From Euperipatoides rowelli (Eukaryota > Onychophora > Udeonychophora > Euonychophora > Peripatopsidae), in NCBI GenBank assembly GCA_003024985.2, contig PXIH01S0016240.1: a DNA stretch of 11,344 nucleotides; one strand, given 5' to 3'. The notes under the pieces were generated by a model. It saw nothing but the letters and a program-made list of their open reading frames with translations, made no database searches and had not been told where the DNA came from. The position numbers and the translations under genes were made by a program. Shown in pieces: positions 1 to 7,541 of this stretch; the first letter of the stretch is position 1; each line of letters opens with the position of its first letter.

Positions 1-21
1 TATAGCCTAATAGCGGCTATA
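1..21. repeat. Short perfect hairpin at window start
   Basis: TATAGCC at 1-7 and GGCTATA at 15-21 are exact reverse complements around a seven-base loop. This is seen directly. It contains TAGCCTA, a word that recurs through the window. No function is inferred, and the structure may continue left of the window. Confidence 0.5.
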
Positions 22-169
22 TAAACCACTCATATTATAGGCACTGTACTACTATGCTTTTAAACAATTTATATTAATATTAAATATTACTGTTAGTCAT
101 ATTTGATCCTAAATTTTAAAAAAAAAAAATACAATAAATATTCAGTTGTAATTATGAGGAAATATTAAA

Positions 170-256
170 CCATGAGTTTTAGGTTCCCAGATGGGCCCCT
201 GACATAATTTTTTAGGCGTCCCGGGCCCCTCGGACATAGGATTTTTCGAGCCCTGT
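170..256 (-). repeat. Degenerate GGGCTCGAAA-type dispersed repeat, copy 1
   Basis: Read on the minus strand, this segment begins CAGGGCTCGAAAAAT, continues through two G+C-rich boxes (GGGGCCCGGG and GGGGCCCA) separated by A/T-rich spacer, and ends with GGGAACC. The same order of blocks (CAGGGCTCGAAA, GG-GCCC box, A/T spacer, GG-GCCC box, then TTCCC) occurs on the plus strand at 11253-11344. Its G+C content is far above the surroundings. Interpretation: two diverged members of one dispersed family in opposite orientation. The family name is not known to me, and the outer edge of this copy is approximate. Confidence 0.55.
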
Positions 257-1458
257 ACTGCCCTCCTAAGCCAAAAGGGCGTATCTCAACATTTTATTAT
301 TTTTCAGTATTGAGGTTTTTGTAAATTGCTTAAGCGGGCCTATTTGTANTTTTAATTCTGAAAATTATCAACATAAAATTGATTATCGTATTCTCATTAT
401 GGGAATTTCTACCAGATTGTAACAGCAAAAGTTATATGATTTTAAATTAGTTTAATTAAGAAATTAAGAAAATTTGTAGATTTTTACAGAAACATATTTA
501 GAATTTATTGTTTATGTTAAATAATTTTAAAATTCAAATAAAGTTTTGAGAAAAAAACAATTACAAAATATTTAGTTATTATAATTTAGAATTAGCATTA
601 AGTTTAGCAATTCCGAGTTTCTACTCAACCCATTTTTCCACAATTTGTTTTTTCCTTTGCATACAATTGTTTAAATTATTACGCTTAGGCTGCCGATATT
701 TGTTTTAAAATATAATCTTTTGATTTGGTTTAATACACAAACAAGTTTTTTTTTCTTTGAAAAGTCTAACATGTATTTATATTTTATTATTGCAATTTAA
801 TATTGTTTTCATAACTAAAATATTCAATTAATATTAAACTTTAATTTATTAATAGCTTTATTGTATTTTTTGATTAGGTATCTCTGATGAAGTTAAAATT
901 ATGCAAACTTCAAAATTCAGGTCTAAATCAAAATGTTATAAAAGAAAACTTGCTACATTATGATAAGCTTTTAATTTAAAATGTTGAAAAAAATTGGAAG
1001 CTGGGGCCTTATTACTAGAGTTTATAAAGTAGTTAGTTTTATAATAGACTTGTGATTTTTTAAATTGCTTTATAGCATAGCCTAATTAAATAATTTTTCA
1101 TTAGGAAAAAAAAATTGCATTCACATAGTTATATCAAATTCCTAGAAAATATTACATTCTACTTTTTGTCCATTGAATAATTTTCTGAAATACAGTATGT
1201 TATATTTTTTGCTGGTAGGATACCATTTTCTGGAAATAAAATTTACTACAGACAACATTTGCTAGAAGCTAAAATTTGGCAGGAATGTTCCTCAATGTGG
1301 TATCTGCACTTTGTCATACTCTTTTGAGGTCTGTGTTTTTTTTGTGACATGCTACTCTAAACCTATTTTTTTTTAAATGAATAATTATATGATTATATTT
1401 ATATATTTTGAATTTAATAGTGAATAAATAATTATACGTATTAAAATTTTATGGTCAA
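257..1458. other. A/T-rich non-coding stretch
   Basis: No credible gene is visible on either strand. The stretch holds a weak GCCCT/AGGGC hairpin (260-280), an unresolved base at 349, many A and T runs, and one TACAGTA word at 1191-1197. A CTGATGA heptamer at 884-890 recalls the hammerhead ribozyme core, but the rest of the fold is missing. A slightly less A/T-rich patch at about 1260-1350 does not match anything I recognise. Confidence 0.6.
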
Positions 1459-1487
1459 CAAGATGGCTGCCATTGGTGGCCATCTTG
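1459..1487. repeat. 29-base hairpin of two opposed GCCATCTTG boxes
   Basis: CAAGATGGC at 1459-1467 is the exact reverse complement of GCCATCTTG at 1479-1487. The intervening TGCC and GGTG can pair as two G-C and two G-T pairs, leaving a three-base ATT loop, so the whole 29 bases fold as one 13-pair stem. AAGATGGC/GCCATCTT is the established core of the YY1 zinc-finger binding motif in animals, so each arm is also a YY1-like site. Regulatory activity is inference only; it could equally be the centre of a decayed repeat. Confidence 0.55.
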
Positions 1488-1584
1488 CTATTTTTAATAA
1501 GGAAATTTGTAAATAGCTAATCTCTGAAACTAAATAAGTTAGATTAATGTTGTAAATGAATTTTTTTTCTACAAAGGTCAGTTG

Positions 1585-1744
1585 ATGCCGCTATGTTTCA
1601 AAAATTTAAAAAAAAAAATTGAAAACGCAAAATTACAAGCACCAATTTTGACACGTCGATTAAATAATTATCGTACTTTTTTACGATAGGGTCCCTATTG
1701 CAAAATTTGTAAAAAGATTTTAAAAAATTTAAACATAGCGGCAT
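1585..1744. mobile_element. Small inverted-repeat element, MITE-like, with nested palindromes
   Basis: ATGCCGCTATG at 1585-1595 is exactly repeated in reverse complement as CATAGCGGCAT at 1734-1744. The match continues loosely inward through A/T-rich sequence. Nested inside are TATCGTA (1669-1675) against TACGATA (1682-1688) with a six-base loop, and directly beside it the odd palindrome ATAGGGTCCCTAT (1686-1698). The 160-base length, inverted ends and lack of coding capacity fit a non-autonomous DNA element. No clean target duplication is visible at either edge, so the true ends may lie slightly outside. A fortuitous imperfect palindrome is the alternative. Confidence 0.45.
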
Positions 1745-2084
1745 ATATTATGTCTTGAAGAATATTGCTGCCAAAATTCTAGAGAAAATATTGATAAGTT
1801 CTGTACTTATGATTTTTCTTTAGTTAACAAGGTACCGGTATTTAAAATTGAAGTTAAAGTTTAGGAACGTTTAGGAAATAATTAAAGCCAATTAAAATTC
1901 CATATTATTCAAAATTATGCACTTAAGCTCTGACCCCAGTTATGTATAAATGTTAGTAAGAATAATTATTAAATTTGCTTCCAATTTCTTTCCACAGAAA
2001 GCTGTAAAAAAAATAAGGTTATTAATTATTGATTTTTGAAAAGGGGGAGGGGGGCTAGGTTTGAATTATTGCTCACACGCCATT
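1745..2084. other. A/T-rich spacer with a terminal purine tract
   Basis: No gene is visible. A purine-only tract of A and G (2038-2054) with long G runs lies about 30 bases before the proposed LTR start. A polypurine tract normally abuts the 3' LTR directly, so at this distance I do not call it one. Confidence 0.5.
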
Positions 2085-2167
2085 TGTAACAGGGCTTTGC
2101 TGGATGGGGGTTATTTATAGAGTGGTGATAGGAATAAACCTGCTACCTTCTTACTCAGGGAGAGAGC

Positions 2168-2219
2168 AAGGTATTAACAAAGGGGAGAAGCTAAAGGTAT
2201 TGAGAGAGGGGTGAAGCTA
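2168..2219 (+). repeat. 26-base tandem repeat, two copies
   Basis: Copy 1 (2168-2193) and copy 2 (2194-2219) are adjacent 26-base units, both starting AAGGTATT and ending GAAGCTA, with only a few differences in the middle. A third start, AAAGGGTAT, follows at 2221-2229 and runs into the TATA box. The position, just upstream of TATAAAAA inside the proposed LTR, is where U3 enhancer-type repeats commonly lie. The repeat itself is seen directly; the enhancer role is inference. Confidence 0.6.
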
Positions 2220-2226
2220 GAAAGGG

Positions 2227-2234
2227 TATAAAAA
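2227..2234 (+). promoter_or_regulatory. TATA box within the proposed LTR
   Basis: TATAAAAA, a strong TATA-box match, follows the purine-rich tandem repeat and precedes three overlapping or adjacent AATAAA hexamers. In an LTR this order would mark U3 then R. In A/T-rich DNA such octamers also arise by chance, so the call depends on the surrounding structure. Confidence 0.35.
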
Positions 2235-2529
2235 TGCACTAGAGACATAATAAAAATAAATAATAAAACGGTTTAATAATTAGAGTATTGAATGAACATA
2301 AGTATAATATAATTTACGGTACCAATATTTATACATAATCTAATTTCTAAAGACACAAATGAAAAAGTGAATGTACAGTAAGTTATTTGAATCAACTCTT
2401 AGGAGCAGAATAAATCATAATCGGGATAGTTTAACAGCTTAGACTGAATAGTCCTAATTACATAGACATTAATTAGTGTATTAAGATGTTCAAACTTGAG
2501 TTTAATAATATTGTGGAAACACCAATACT

Positions 2530-2545
2530 CACACTCTAGAGTGTG
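2530..2545. repeat. Perfect 16-base palindrome
   Basis: CACACTCTAGAGTGTG is its own reverse complement. It sits exactly at the step from A/T-rich sequence to the CpG-bearing block of the proposed LTR. A dimeric binding site or a small cruciform is possible; nothing in the sequence decides this. Confidence 0.6.
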
Positions 2546-2760
2546 CGACGAGGAGGTAACATGGCCATAGACTTGCAGACGGACGATGGCTTGACGGTTG
2601 GCGGTACAGAAGTGTGGGAAAGCGTTATAGGTCCAGCGGCTTTCGGCGATAGTACACTTCCTTCACGGGTTGATAGATCTGGCAGAAACTATCGGCAAAG
2701 CGTATATGGCTGGTTTTTGCAAGGATAAAATAAGGTGGCCGATCCGCGTTTTACGGCTTT
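2541..2760. other. CpG-bearing, G+C-richer block, no gene recognised
   Basis: This block has many CpG dinucleotides in a window that is otherwise CpG-poor, and frames stay open for about 50-60 codons on both strands. None of the conceptual products resembles a family I know. The plus-strand frame starting near 2543 has an ATG but ends after 61 codons; the minus-strand frame across the same bases ends at the palindrome. I read the block as U5/leader-type sequence of the proposed LTR, or a relic of another element, not as a host exon. Confidence 0.4.
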
Positions 2761-3169
2761 CAGCTTTTAATCCTTTTGTCATCTTTTTCTTTTCTAAGTC
2801 TCCGTCCATGTCCGCTTTCTATCATACATTTCTTTCACGGGGAAGCAAAGTATTTTAGCATCCACTAAATAAAACAACATTGTTAAGCTTCTGATTCTTT
2901 GCTTCTAATTAACTTTTAAGGAAAATAAATAATGTACATGATTAGTAAAATTGGATTCTACATACTTTAATACATTCTTATCAGTTTCTATACATTTCTT
3001 CTCATTTAAAAATATTATGTATTATTTAATTAGACAATGTTATTGACAATTAAATAGTTGTATTTAATGCTCTTTCAATCTAACATTTCTCTTGCTGCTC
3101 TTCATCCCTATCTCAATTATTTTACTCTTGTGTAATAAGGGGCCTTAGATCCTATTTAACCCTATTACA

Positions 3170-4030
3170 ATATTCCAATTATTTTGCCCAAAATATGACA
3201 TTTATTGACCCTAGGTAGAGAAATTTTATCAAAATAATTTAAAAAATGGACTTAAAAAAAACATAAAATTCTATTGTAAATATCTCGGCTAATTTTTCAG
3301 ATAAAAACTTTTTTTTTAAAAATAAATTAAAGTGCCCTCTATTGGATAAAATTTATAAAAATCTCCATACAATTAATGTTCAGCCAATAAAATCAAGTCT
3401 TAGAAGGACTATTTAGTAAACAAATTTAGCTGGTATATTGAAATGAATTGAAAATAAGAGTTTTGATTGGATAATTCAGTCATGTGACAGGAAGCGTGCA
3501 ACTAGTGTCTGGATCCCAGATAAGCATTAAAATTAAACTAATAATATTTACAAATAGATCAGTCATAATAAACAACGTAATATAATTTAATAGTTTCTAT
3601 AAATCAAAAGTTGATGAATATTGATAATTTAAATTAAAAAAATACCTACCTATAGAAACAAAGTTAAAAAAAAAACTATTTATTCACAATTAAACATTCA
3701 TAAGTTTATTTCAAGCATCAAACTTATTGCGGCTAATTATGAAGATTACATTGGTAACACTAAAGCAACCCTTGACCTCACTATTACTTTGACCTCTTAA
3801 ATTCAAATCTAGTGAGCGCCCTAAACGATCGATATTTTACATGAGGAAATACAAGTTTTGGTANAAAATCTTTATAAAGTAAATCAACTTTAAATTTTGA
3901 TTAATGGATCATTAAATCACTTAGGTGTACGGTATAGTATTTGTGATGGCTAGTACAAGCTCACCAACGAGCTAGAGTCTTTGGAGCTGCTGTTTTTATT
4001 ATTATTTGTTTTTTCTCTCGTGTCTAGGAT
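3170..4030. other. A/T-rich stretch with scattered regulatory-like words
   Basis: No coding region is supported. A cluster of promoter-like boxes lies at 3383-3500 (separate entry). GTTTCTATA at 3593-3601 and TATAGAAAC at 3651-3659 form a perfect nine-base inverted repeat with a 49-base loop. ACTTATTGCGGC at 3722-3733 recurs exactly at 4169-4180. There is one unresolved base at 3864. Confidence 0.5.
3383..3500 (+). promoter_or_regulatory. Cluster of CCAAT, E-box and ETS-like words
   Basis: CCAAT (3383-3387) and its reverse complement ATTGG (3466-3470) are followed by TCATGTGAC (3480-3488), an E-box of the MITF/TFE type, and immediately by CAGGAAGCG, which is ETS-like. These words are established promoter elements in animals, and the last two adjoin within 20 bases in a locally less A/T-rich patch. 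No TATA box, leader or first exon follows that I can recognise. This is a weak inference from motif proximity. Confidence 0.2.
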
Positions 4031-4194
4031 TGTGCCTAGAAACAGGCCACAATAAGTCTCAATTTGCCGTATGGATTGCAGTATTATTTTTAAATTTAGT
4101 CCTAACCTTACCATAACCTTGACCCCAACACAACTTTGACAAAAATAGAGGCACAAATTTTAAACGGGACTTATTGCGGCCCATTTCTAGGTAC
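4031..4194. mobile_element. Inverted-repeat element with ACTTATTGCGGC-type ends
   Basis: The arm 4031-4060 (containing GCCTAGAAACAGGCCACAAT) matches the reverse complement of 4166-4194 with a few mismatches, in the order CCTAGAAA, GGCC, CAATAAGT. The arms are about 30 bases and enclose roughly 105 bases that carry a degenerate CTAACC/TTACC/TAACC run. No open frame of note occurs. ACTTATTGCGGC in the right arm is exactly repeated at 3722-3733, so this is probably part of a dispersed family. It could be a MITE or the hairpin tail of a larger element. Confidence 0.45.
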
Positions 4195-4451
4195 TATTGT
4201 GTGATTACAATTTTGCAACACTTTAAAATTTTATACAATTACGATATTTTAAAATAAAATTGTTACAAATCATTACTTTTTAAAATTAACTTATTTAAAC
4301 CAATAAATGTAGCATTTAATAAATTGATAGCAGTGATGGATTATCTGATATTTACGTCGGCAAGCTAAATTTCAGTTTCAGCTCCCATAAATTGGCCTGT
4401 CCTGTTGACCTTACTAGACGCTATAGTATTAATTGTCTTGAAATCAAATTT
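4195..4451. other. A/T-rich spacer before the foldback
   Basis: No gene, RNA or repeat is recognised. A short less A/T-rich patch (about 4380-4430) lies just outside the foldback's left edge. No target-site duplication matching the right flank is evident. Confidence 0.5.
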
Positions 4452-4832
4452 CAAAACATTTATATTTTAAAGTGTATTATCAGTGCTAATGTAAACAAAA
4501 GCTAAAATGATTTATTTTTACCTTAAAAGTCATGTTTAATTCATTTCTTCATTTTGGATTAAATAATTAAGATAATCTTAATTTATTAAGCCGTTTTCAA
4601 ATTATGAAAAATGCTTCATGACATCAGGACACGTCATCTTGACAGCGCTGTATTTTTAGTCACTGTCCTCTTAGTATACAGATCTCGGAAATTTGGTCTA
4701 ACAGACCACATTGAAAATAAAGTACAATAGCTTTCAGTAAAAATAAAATATCTCTTAGCAATAATATTAATGGATCATTCGATTTTACTTGTTTTTTTTT
4801 TTGAATTTGAAATCATTGGGTTTAAATGCAAA
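4452..4832 (+). repeat. Left arm of the foldback
   Basis: The arm is recognised by unbroken blocks shared with the right arm in reverse complement: the CACTTTAAA block near its outer edge, a block around AGATCTCGGAAATTTGGTCT (4680-4699), and the GCATTTAA block at its inner edge. It lacks the ATT run and 13-base tandem found in the other arm, so it probably keeps the older form at that point. Confidence 0.75.
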
Positions 4833-5020
4833 ATAAATGTTTTACAATCAGGAAACAACATAGGCTATTTAGTATAACTCTGAAACATAATATATTAATA
4901 ATCATTACAAACATTTGATAGAGAATGAAAAAAAAACACTATAGCCTAATACAAATTCAATTTTTCGCAGGAAAAAGCTAAAGAAAATAGTGGAAATCAC
5001 AATATAAAGATTCTTAAACT

Positions 5021-5062
5021 CCAGAGCGTGACCGCTCACGGCCATGGTGGTGGCTCGTGTTG
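5021..5062. repeat. G+C-rich hairpin block in the foldback spacer
   Basis: GAGCG (5024-5028) pairs with CGCTC (5033-5037) around TGAC, while CGTGA (5027-5031) pairs with TCACG (5036-5040) around CCGC. The two stems overlap and exclude each other. CACG (5037-5040) and CGTG (5056-5059) can form a third, wider stem around CCATGG. This is the only clearly G+C-rich patch in the spacer. The pairing is seen directly; any role is unknown. Confidence 0.45.
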
Positions 5063-5319
5063 TTGTTTCAACATTTTGTAAACAAACCTAATGCAAGTTC
5101 ATAATATAAAAATAGTAAAACTCGGATGCAAATAAATTCATAATCATAACTTATTTATTAGAAATGGGATTTACATTAAATTTAATATGCAGAATTGTAT
5201 TTATCTAATAAATTTTATTATAACTTCAAATTAACTCTAGACCTACAGTATATGATGTCTGTAATAGCCACTGACTTAAAAATACTAAATATCGTAAGTT
5301 ATTATCGTTGGGCTTTTTC

Positions 5320-5740
5320 TTTGCATTTAATCCCAACCAATGTTCAAATACAAAAAAAAAAAAAAAGTAAAATCAAATGATCCGCTAATATTATTGCTAA
5401 GGAATATTTTATTTTTACTGTAAGCTATTGTACTTTATTTTCAATGTGGTTTGTTAGACCAAATTTCCGAGATCTGTATACTAAGAGGACAGCGCCTAAA
5501 AATACAGTGCTATTAAGATGATGTGTCCTGATGTCATGAAGCGTTTTTCATAATTTGAAAACGGCTTAATAAACTAAGATTATCTTAATTATTTAATCGA
5601 ATATTATTATTATTATTGAATATGAAGATTGAATATGAAGAATGATGAATTAAACATGACTTTTAAGGTAAAAATAAATTATTTTAGCTTTTGTTTAACA
5701 TTACCACTGATAATACACTTTAAAGATAAACATTTTTATG
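5320..5740 (-). repeat. Right arm of the foldback, with a local expansion
   Basis: This is the reverse complement of the left arm, but about 30-40 bases longer because of an insertion near 5600-5640. There an ATT run (about 5601-5617) leads into two exact copies of ATTGAATATGAAG (5615-5627 and 5628-5640). The left arm has a single AAAATGAAG-like remnant at the matching place. Replication slippage after the arms formed explains the difference. Confidence 0.75.
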
Positions 5741-7255
5741 AATGATTGGAAAATTAAATAAAAACATCATTTAGGATAGTCTAAATTTATAAATTTCTTT
5801 ATTATTATTTGCAATTCACTCATGATTTGTAACATTGACAAGGGATCTTTAAAACCATTATACAGAAGATGAAGATCCAAATGATTTCCAACTGATTTAC
5901 ATTATTTTATAATGAACTTAAATTATATTTAACTTAATGAAAAATAATGTGATCTTGAGATTATCTTTTTTTAAAAAAAAAAAAGCATTTCAAAAAGCAC
6001 TAAGCCTCTTAACATATTCGCTGCAGTTCCTATATTAGGCTAAGCTAATTGGCTTTAAGATATTTTTTTTTTAAATTTTAATCAAATGTACCTTTTAATA
6101 TGAAAACCAAATATCTTTTTTAAACAATTGTATGTGTAAGCTTCATAATAAGTAGTCTAATTTAAGAAAGCATTTCATTTATCCATTATACAAACTGATT
6201 TGAAATAGGCTAAATTGCTATAAATTCAAATGTATGCAATGCATTATGATGTGGAATCATCTTGGATTCCAATTTGAAAAAATGAATTTCATGATATATT
6301 TTGAGAAAGCTTTGTACTAGTATTCACTACACACACAATTTTTGGAGTACGATTAATTATTATTTTTATTGGGTTTATTGAAATAATTCAAATTGCACAT
6401 GGGATAAAACAAAATTGATGTAAATATAAAAGCCTTAGCCTATCTAAGGATATAGGCCTTTTACAATTCTTATTATATAAAAAAGATCATCAAAAGTCAA
6501 ATATCATGGAAGAAAAGAAAAAAAACAGTTAATGGAAGGTGGTAAAAGTTTTAGGCCTATACTTTAAAAACAATCCAGATTTTATCCATTTATCACGAAA
6601 AATTTACGACCCTCAAAAATTTCATATTTAGAACTAAAATTTTCTAAATAAGAGAATGCTATTGTTCCCTTTTGTTCTCCCCCCCCCCCCATACACAATT
6701 TATTTGCCGATTTGGTTTGACAGTAAATCGTTAATAGACACAATTTACAGTATATTTTTTTATTTTTTTATTTTTTTTGATTTATTAAAGTTTTGAGGAT
6801 TTCTACTCTTAAATAATGAAGAGAGAGAGAAATAGATGGTTGTAGAATAAGGGATTGTGTTTTTTTTTAAAAAAAATATTTTCTTAGCTATTATTAATAG
6901 AGAACTCTCCCAGTTCCAGTTTACTTGGAATCACAAACCTTTTTAAACTCCCTTCGGGATGCAGTACAGAATTTTTTTTTTTTAATAGCTATTCTTTGTC
7001 ACACTTCCTGGCATTTGTTTTACTAAAATATTGTATGCCTCATTCTTTATAAGCTTATTGCTATAATATTTGCCTTTAATATCCCATAGGCATGAAAATG
7101 ATTGATATAGCTTGAAGGAAGTCCAAGGAAGTCCAATAGCACTGATTTGCTTTCATATTTCTTGTTGCTTAAACAATAATCTTGTGTATGTATTTGGGAA
7201 TTAGGCTTTGTAATGAGCAATTGTTTTCCTTGTGTATATCGTTGGTAGCACATAA
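5741..7255. other. A/T-rich non-coding stretch with simple repeats
   Basis: No credible exon is visible. Small structures are TGGAATC/GATTCCA (6252-6271), CCTTAG/CTAAGG (6433-6449), a run of 12 C (6679-6690) followed by T-rich sequence, a (GA)5 run at 6821-6830, and two adjacent copies of AAGGAAGTCC (7115-7134). TAGCCTA/TAGGCTA/TAGGCCTA words are frequent here. An open minus-strand frame of 99 codons (7047-7346) is driven by the CpG-bearing fragment at its start and then runs into A/T-rich DNA. I do not believe it is a gene. Confidence 0.55.
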
Positions 7256-7351
7256 AGACGAGCGACCACGCCATACACTCTCGGACACCGTATTGCTTCA
7301 GACCGAGCCGCCTGGCAATGCCAGATGATAACAGACACGATCGCACCGTAG
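7256..7351 (+). pseudogene. Possible C-terminal relic of a non-LTR retrotransposon ORF
   Basis: A 31-codon frame between an in-frame TAA (7253-7255) and TAG (7349-7351) has high CpG content and a composition unlike its surroundings. It reads, in part, TLGHRIASDRAAWQ. Many non-LTR (LINE) retrotransposon ORF2 proteins end with an A-x-DR-x-x-W segment a few tens of residues before the stop, then a short 3' UTR and an A-rich tail. Here A-S-DR-A-A-W lies 12 codons before the stop, and an A-rich tract begins within ten bases of it (7357-7368, with one N). This fits a heavily 5'-truncated insertion. The fragment is too short for a family call, and chance resemblance is a real possibility. Confidence 0.32.
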
Positions 7352-7527
7352 TGATTTANAAAAAAACACATTTTGACTTTAAAGCTAATAAAAGTGATGT
7401 TAAATTTATTTGTTTGTTATAAAACATATCCCATAAATTGGTTATGAGAATTTAGTGTTTATAGTAATAATAGTTTGCAAATGATAGTTTTTCTAAGCAT
7501 CCTATGTTAAAATTCAAAATGGTGGCT

Positions 7528-7541
7528 GTTGCTATGGTAAC
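7528..7541 (+). promoter_or_regulatory. RFX-type X-box motif
   Basis: GTTGCTATGGTAAC fits every position of the established X-box consensus GTHNYYATRRNAAC, bound by RFX/DAF-19 factors that control ciliary and other genes in animals. It lies within an imperfect palindrome of about 34 bases, with AAAATGG to the left and CCAATTTT to the right. That suggests it may instead be the core of a small repeat. No start of transcription is recognisable nearby. Confidence 0.4.

Larger units (their letters stand above)
2085..3169 (+). mobile_element. Candidate solo LTR of an LTR retrotransposon
   Basis: The segment starts TGTAACAGGG (2085-2094) and ends CCCTATTACA (3160-3169), complementary at nine of ten positions and with the TG...CA ends typical of LTRs. 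Inside, in order, are a purine-rich tandem repeat (2168-2219), a TATA box TATAAAAA (2227-2234), three AATAAA hexamers (2249-2267), A/T-rich sequence, a perfect palindrome (2530-2545), a CpG-rich block (about 2540-2760) and pyrimidine-rich sequence. Promoter and polyadenylation signals inside short inverted ends are the established LTR plan. Flanking five-mers (CCATT before, ATATT after) agree at only three of five positions. No second LTR, primer-binding site or gag-pol lies in the window, so a recombined solo LTR is inferred. A shorter reading, 2084-2563 flanked by exact GCCAT copies, is possible but lacks TG...CA ends. The 3' terminus also pairs with TGTAATAAGGG at 3131-3141 and could be a simple hairpin. 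Confidence 0.42.
4452..5740. mobile_element. Large foldback (inverted-repeat) element
   Basis: The left arm (about 4452-4832) is reverse-complementary to the right arm (about 5320-5740). Over a hand-aligned 240-base core (4561-4800 against its partner) I count about 15 differences, roughly 94% identity, most of them transitions. The match fades both outward (near 4452 and 5740) and inward, where weaker similarity may reach about 4875 and 5285. The spacer of about 490 bases has no convincing reading frame. No transposase, and no clear target duplication at the edges, is visible. Foldback-type transposons and snap-back duplications both produce this geometry; the high arm identity points to a recent origin or arm-to-arm gene conversion. 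If transcribed, the RNA would form a stem of about 380 base pairs, the kind of precursor that Dicer can process. Confidence 0.75.

Noticed and set aside
884-910. CTGATGA followed by an AGTT/AACT stem, recalling a hammerhead ribozyme core.
   Set aside because: The GAAA that must follow stem II is absent (TCAAA instead), and no stem I or stem III pairing is found.
2038-2054. Purine tract that could be the polypurine tract of an LTR element.
   Set aside because: It lies about 30 bases from the proposed LTR start, whereas a functional tract adjoins it, and no internal retroelement region precedes it.
2543-2858. Two overlapping plus-strand open frames of about 60 codons with ATG starts.
   Set aside because: No family resemblance, competing open frames on the other strand, and position inside the proposed LTR. 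CpG-rich, stop-poor sequence explains the openness.
4101-4131. Degenerate CTAACC-type run resembling telomeric CCCTAA repeats.
   Set aside because: Only a few imperfect units with no fixed period; not an interstitial telomere array.
3950-4156. Minus-strand open frame of 68 codons across the small inverted-repeat element.
   Set aside because: Low-complexity N/K/S-rich segment encoded by a simple ATT-type run, and it overlaps the repeat arm.
6241-6271. TGGAATC/GATTCCA hairpin as a possible microRNA precursor.
   Set aside because: The stem is only seven pairs; a microRNA precursor needs a stem of about 22 or more with limited mismatches.
7047-7346. Minus-strand open frame of 99 codons, the longest in the window.
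   Set aside because: It is antisense to the better-supported LINE-like fragment at its start and then runs through A/T-rich DNA with lysine, isoleucine and tyrosine-heavy codons. No motif is recognisable.
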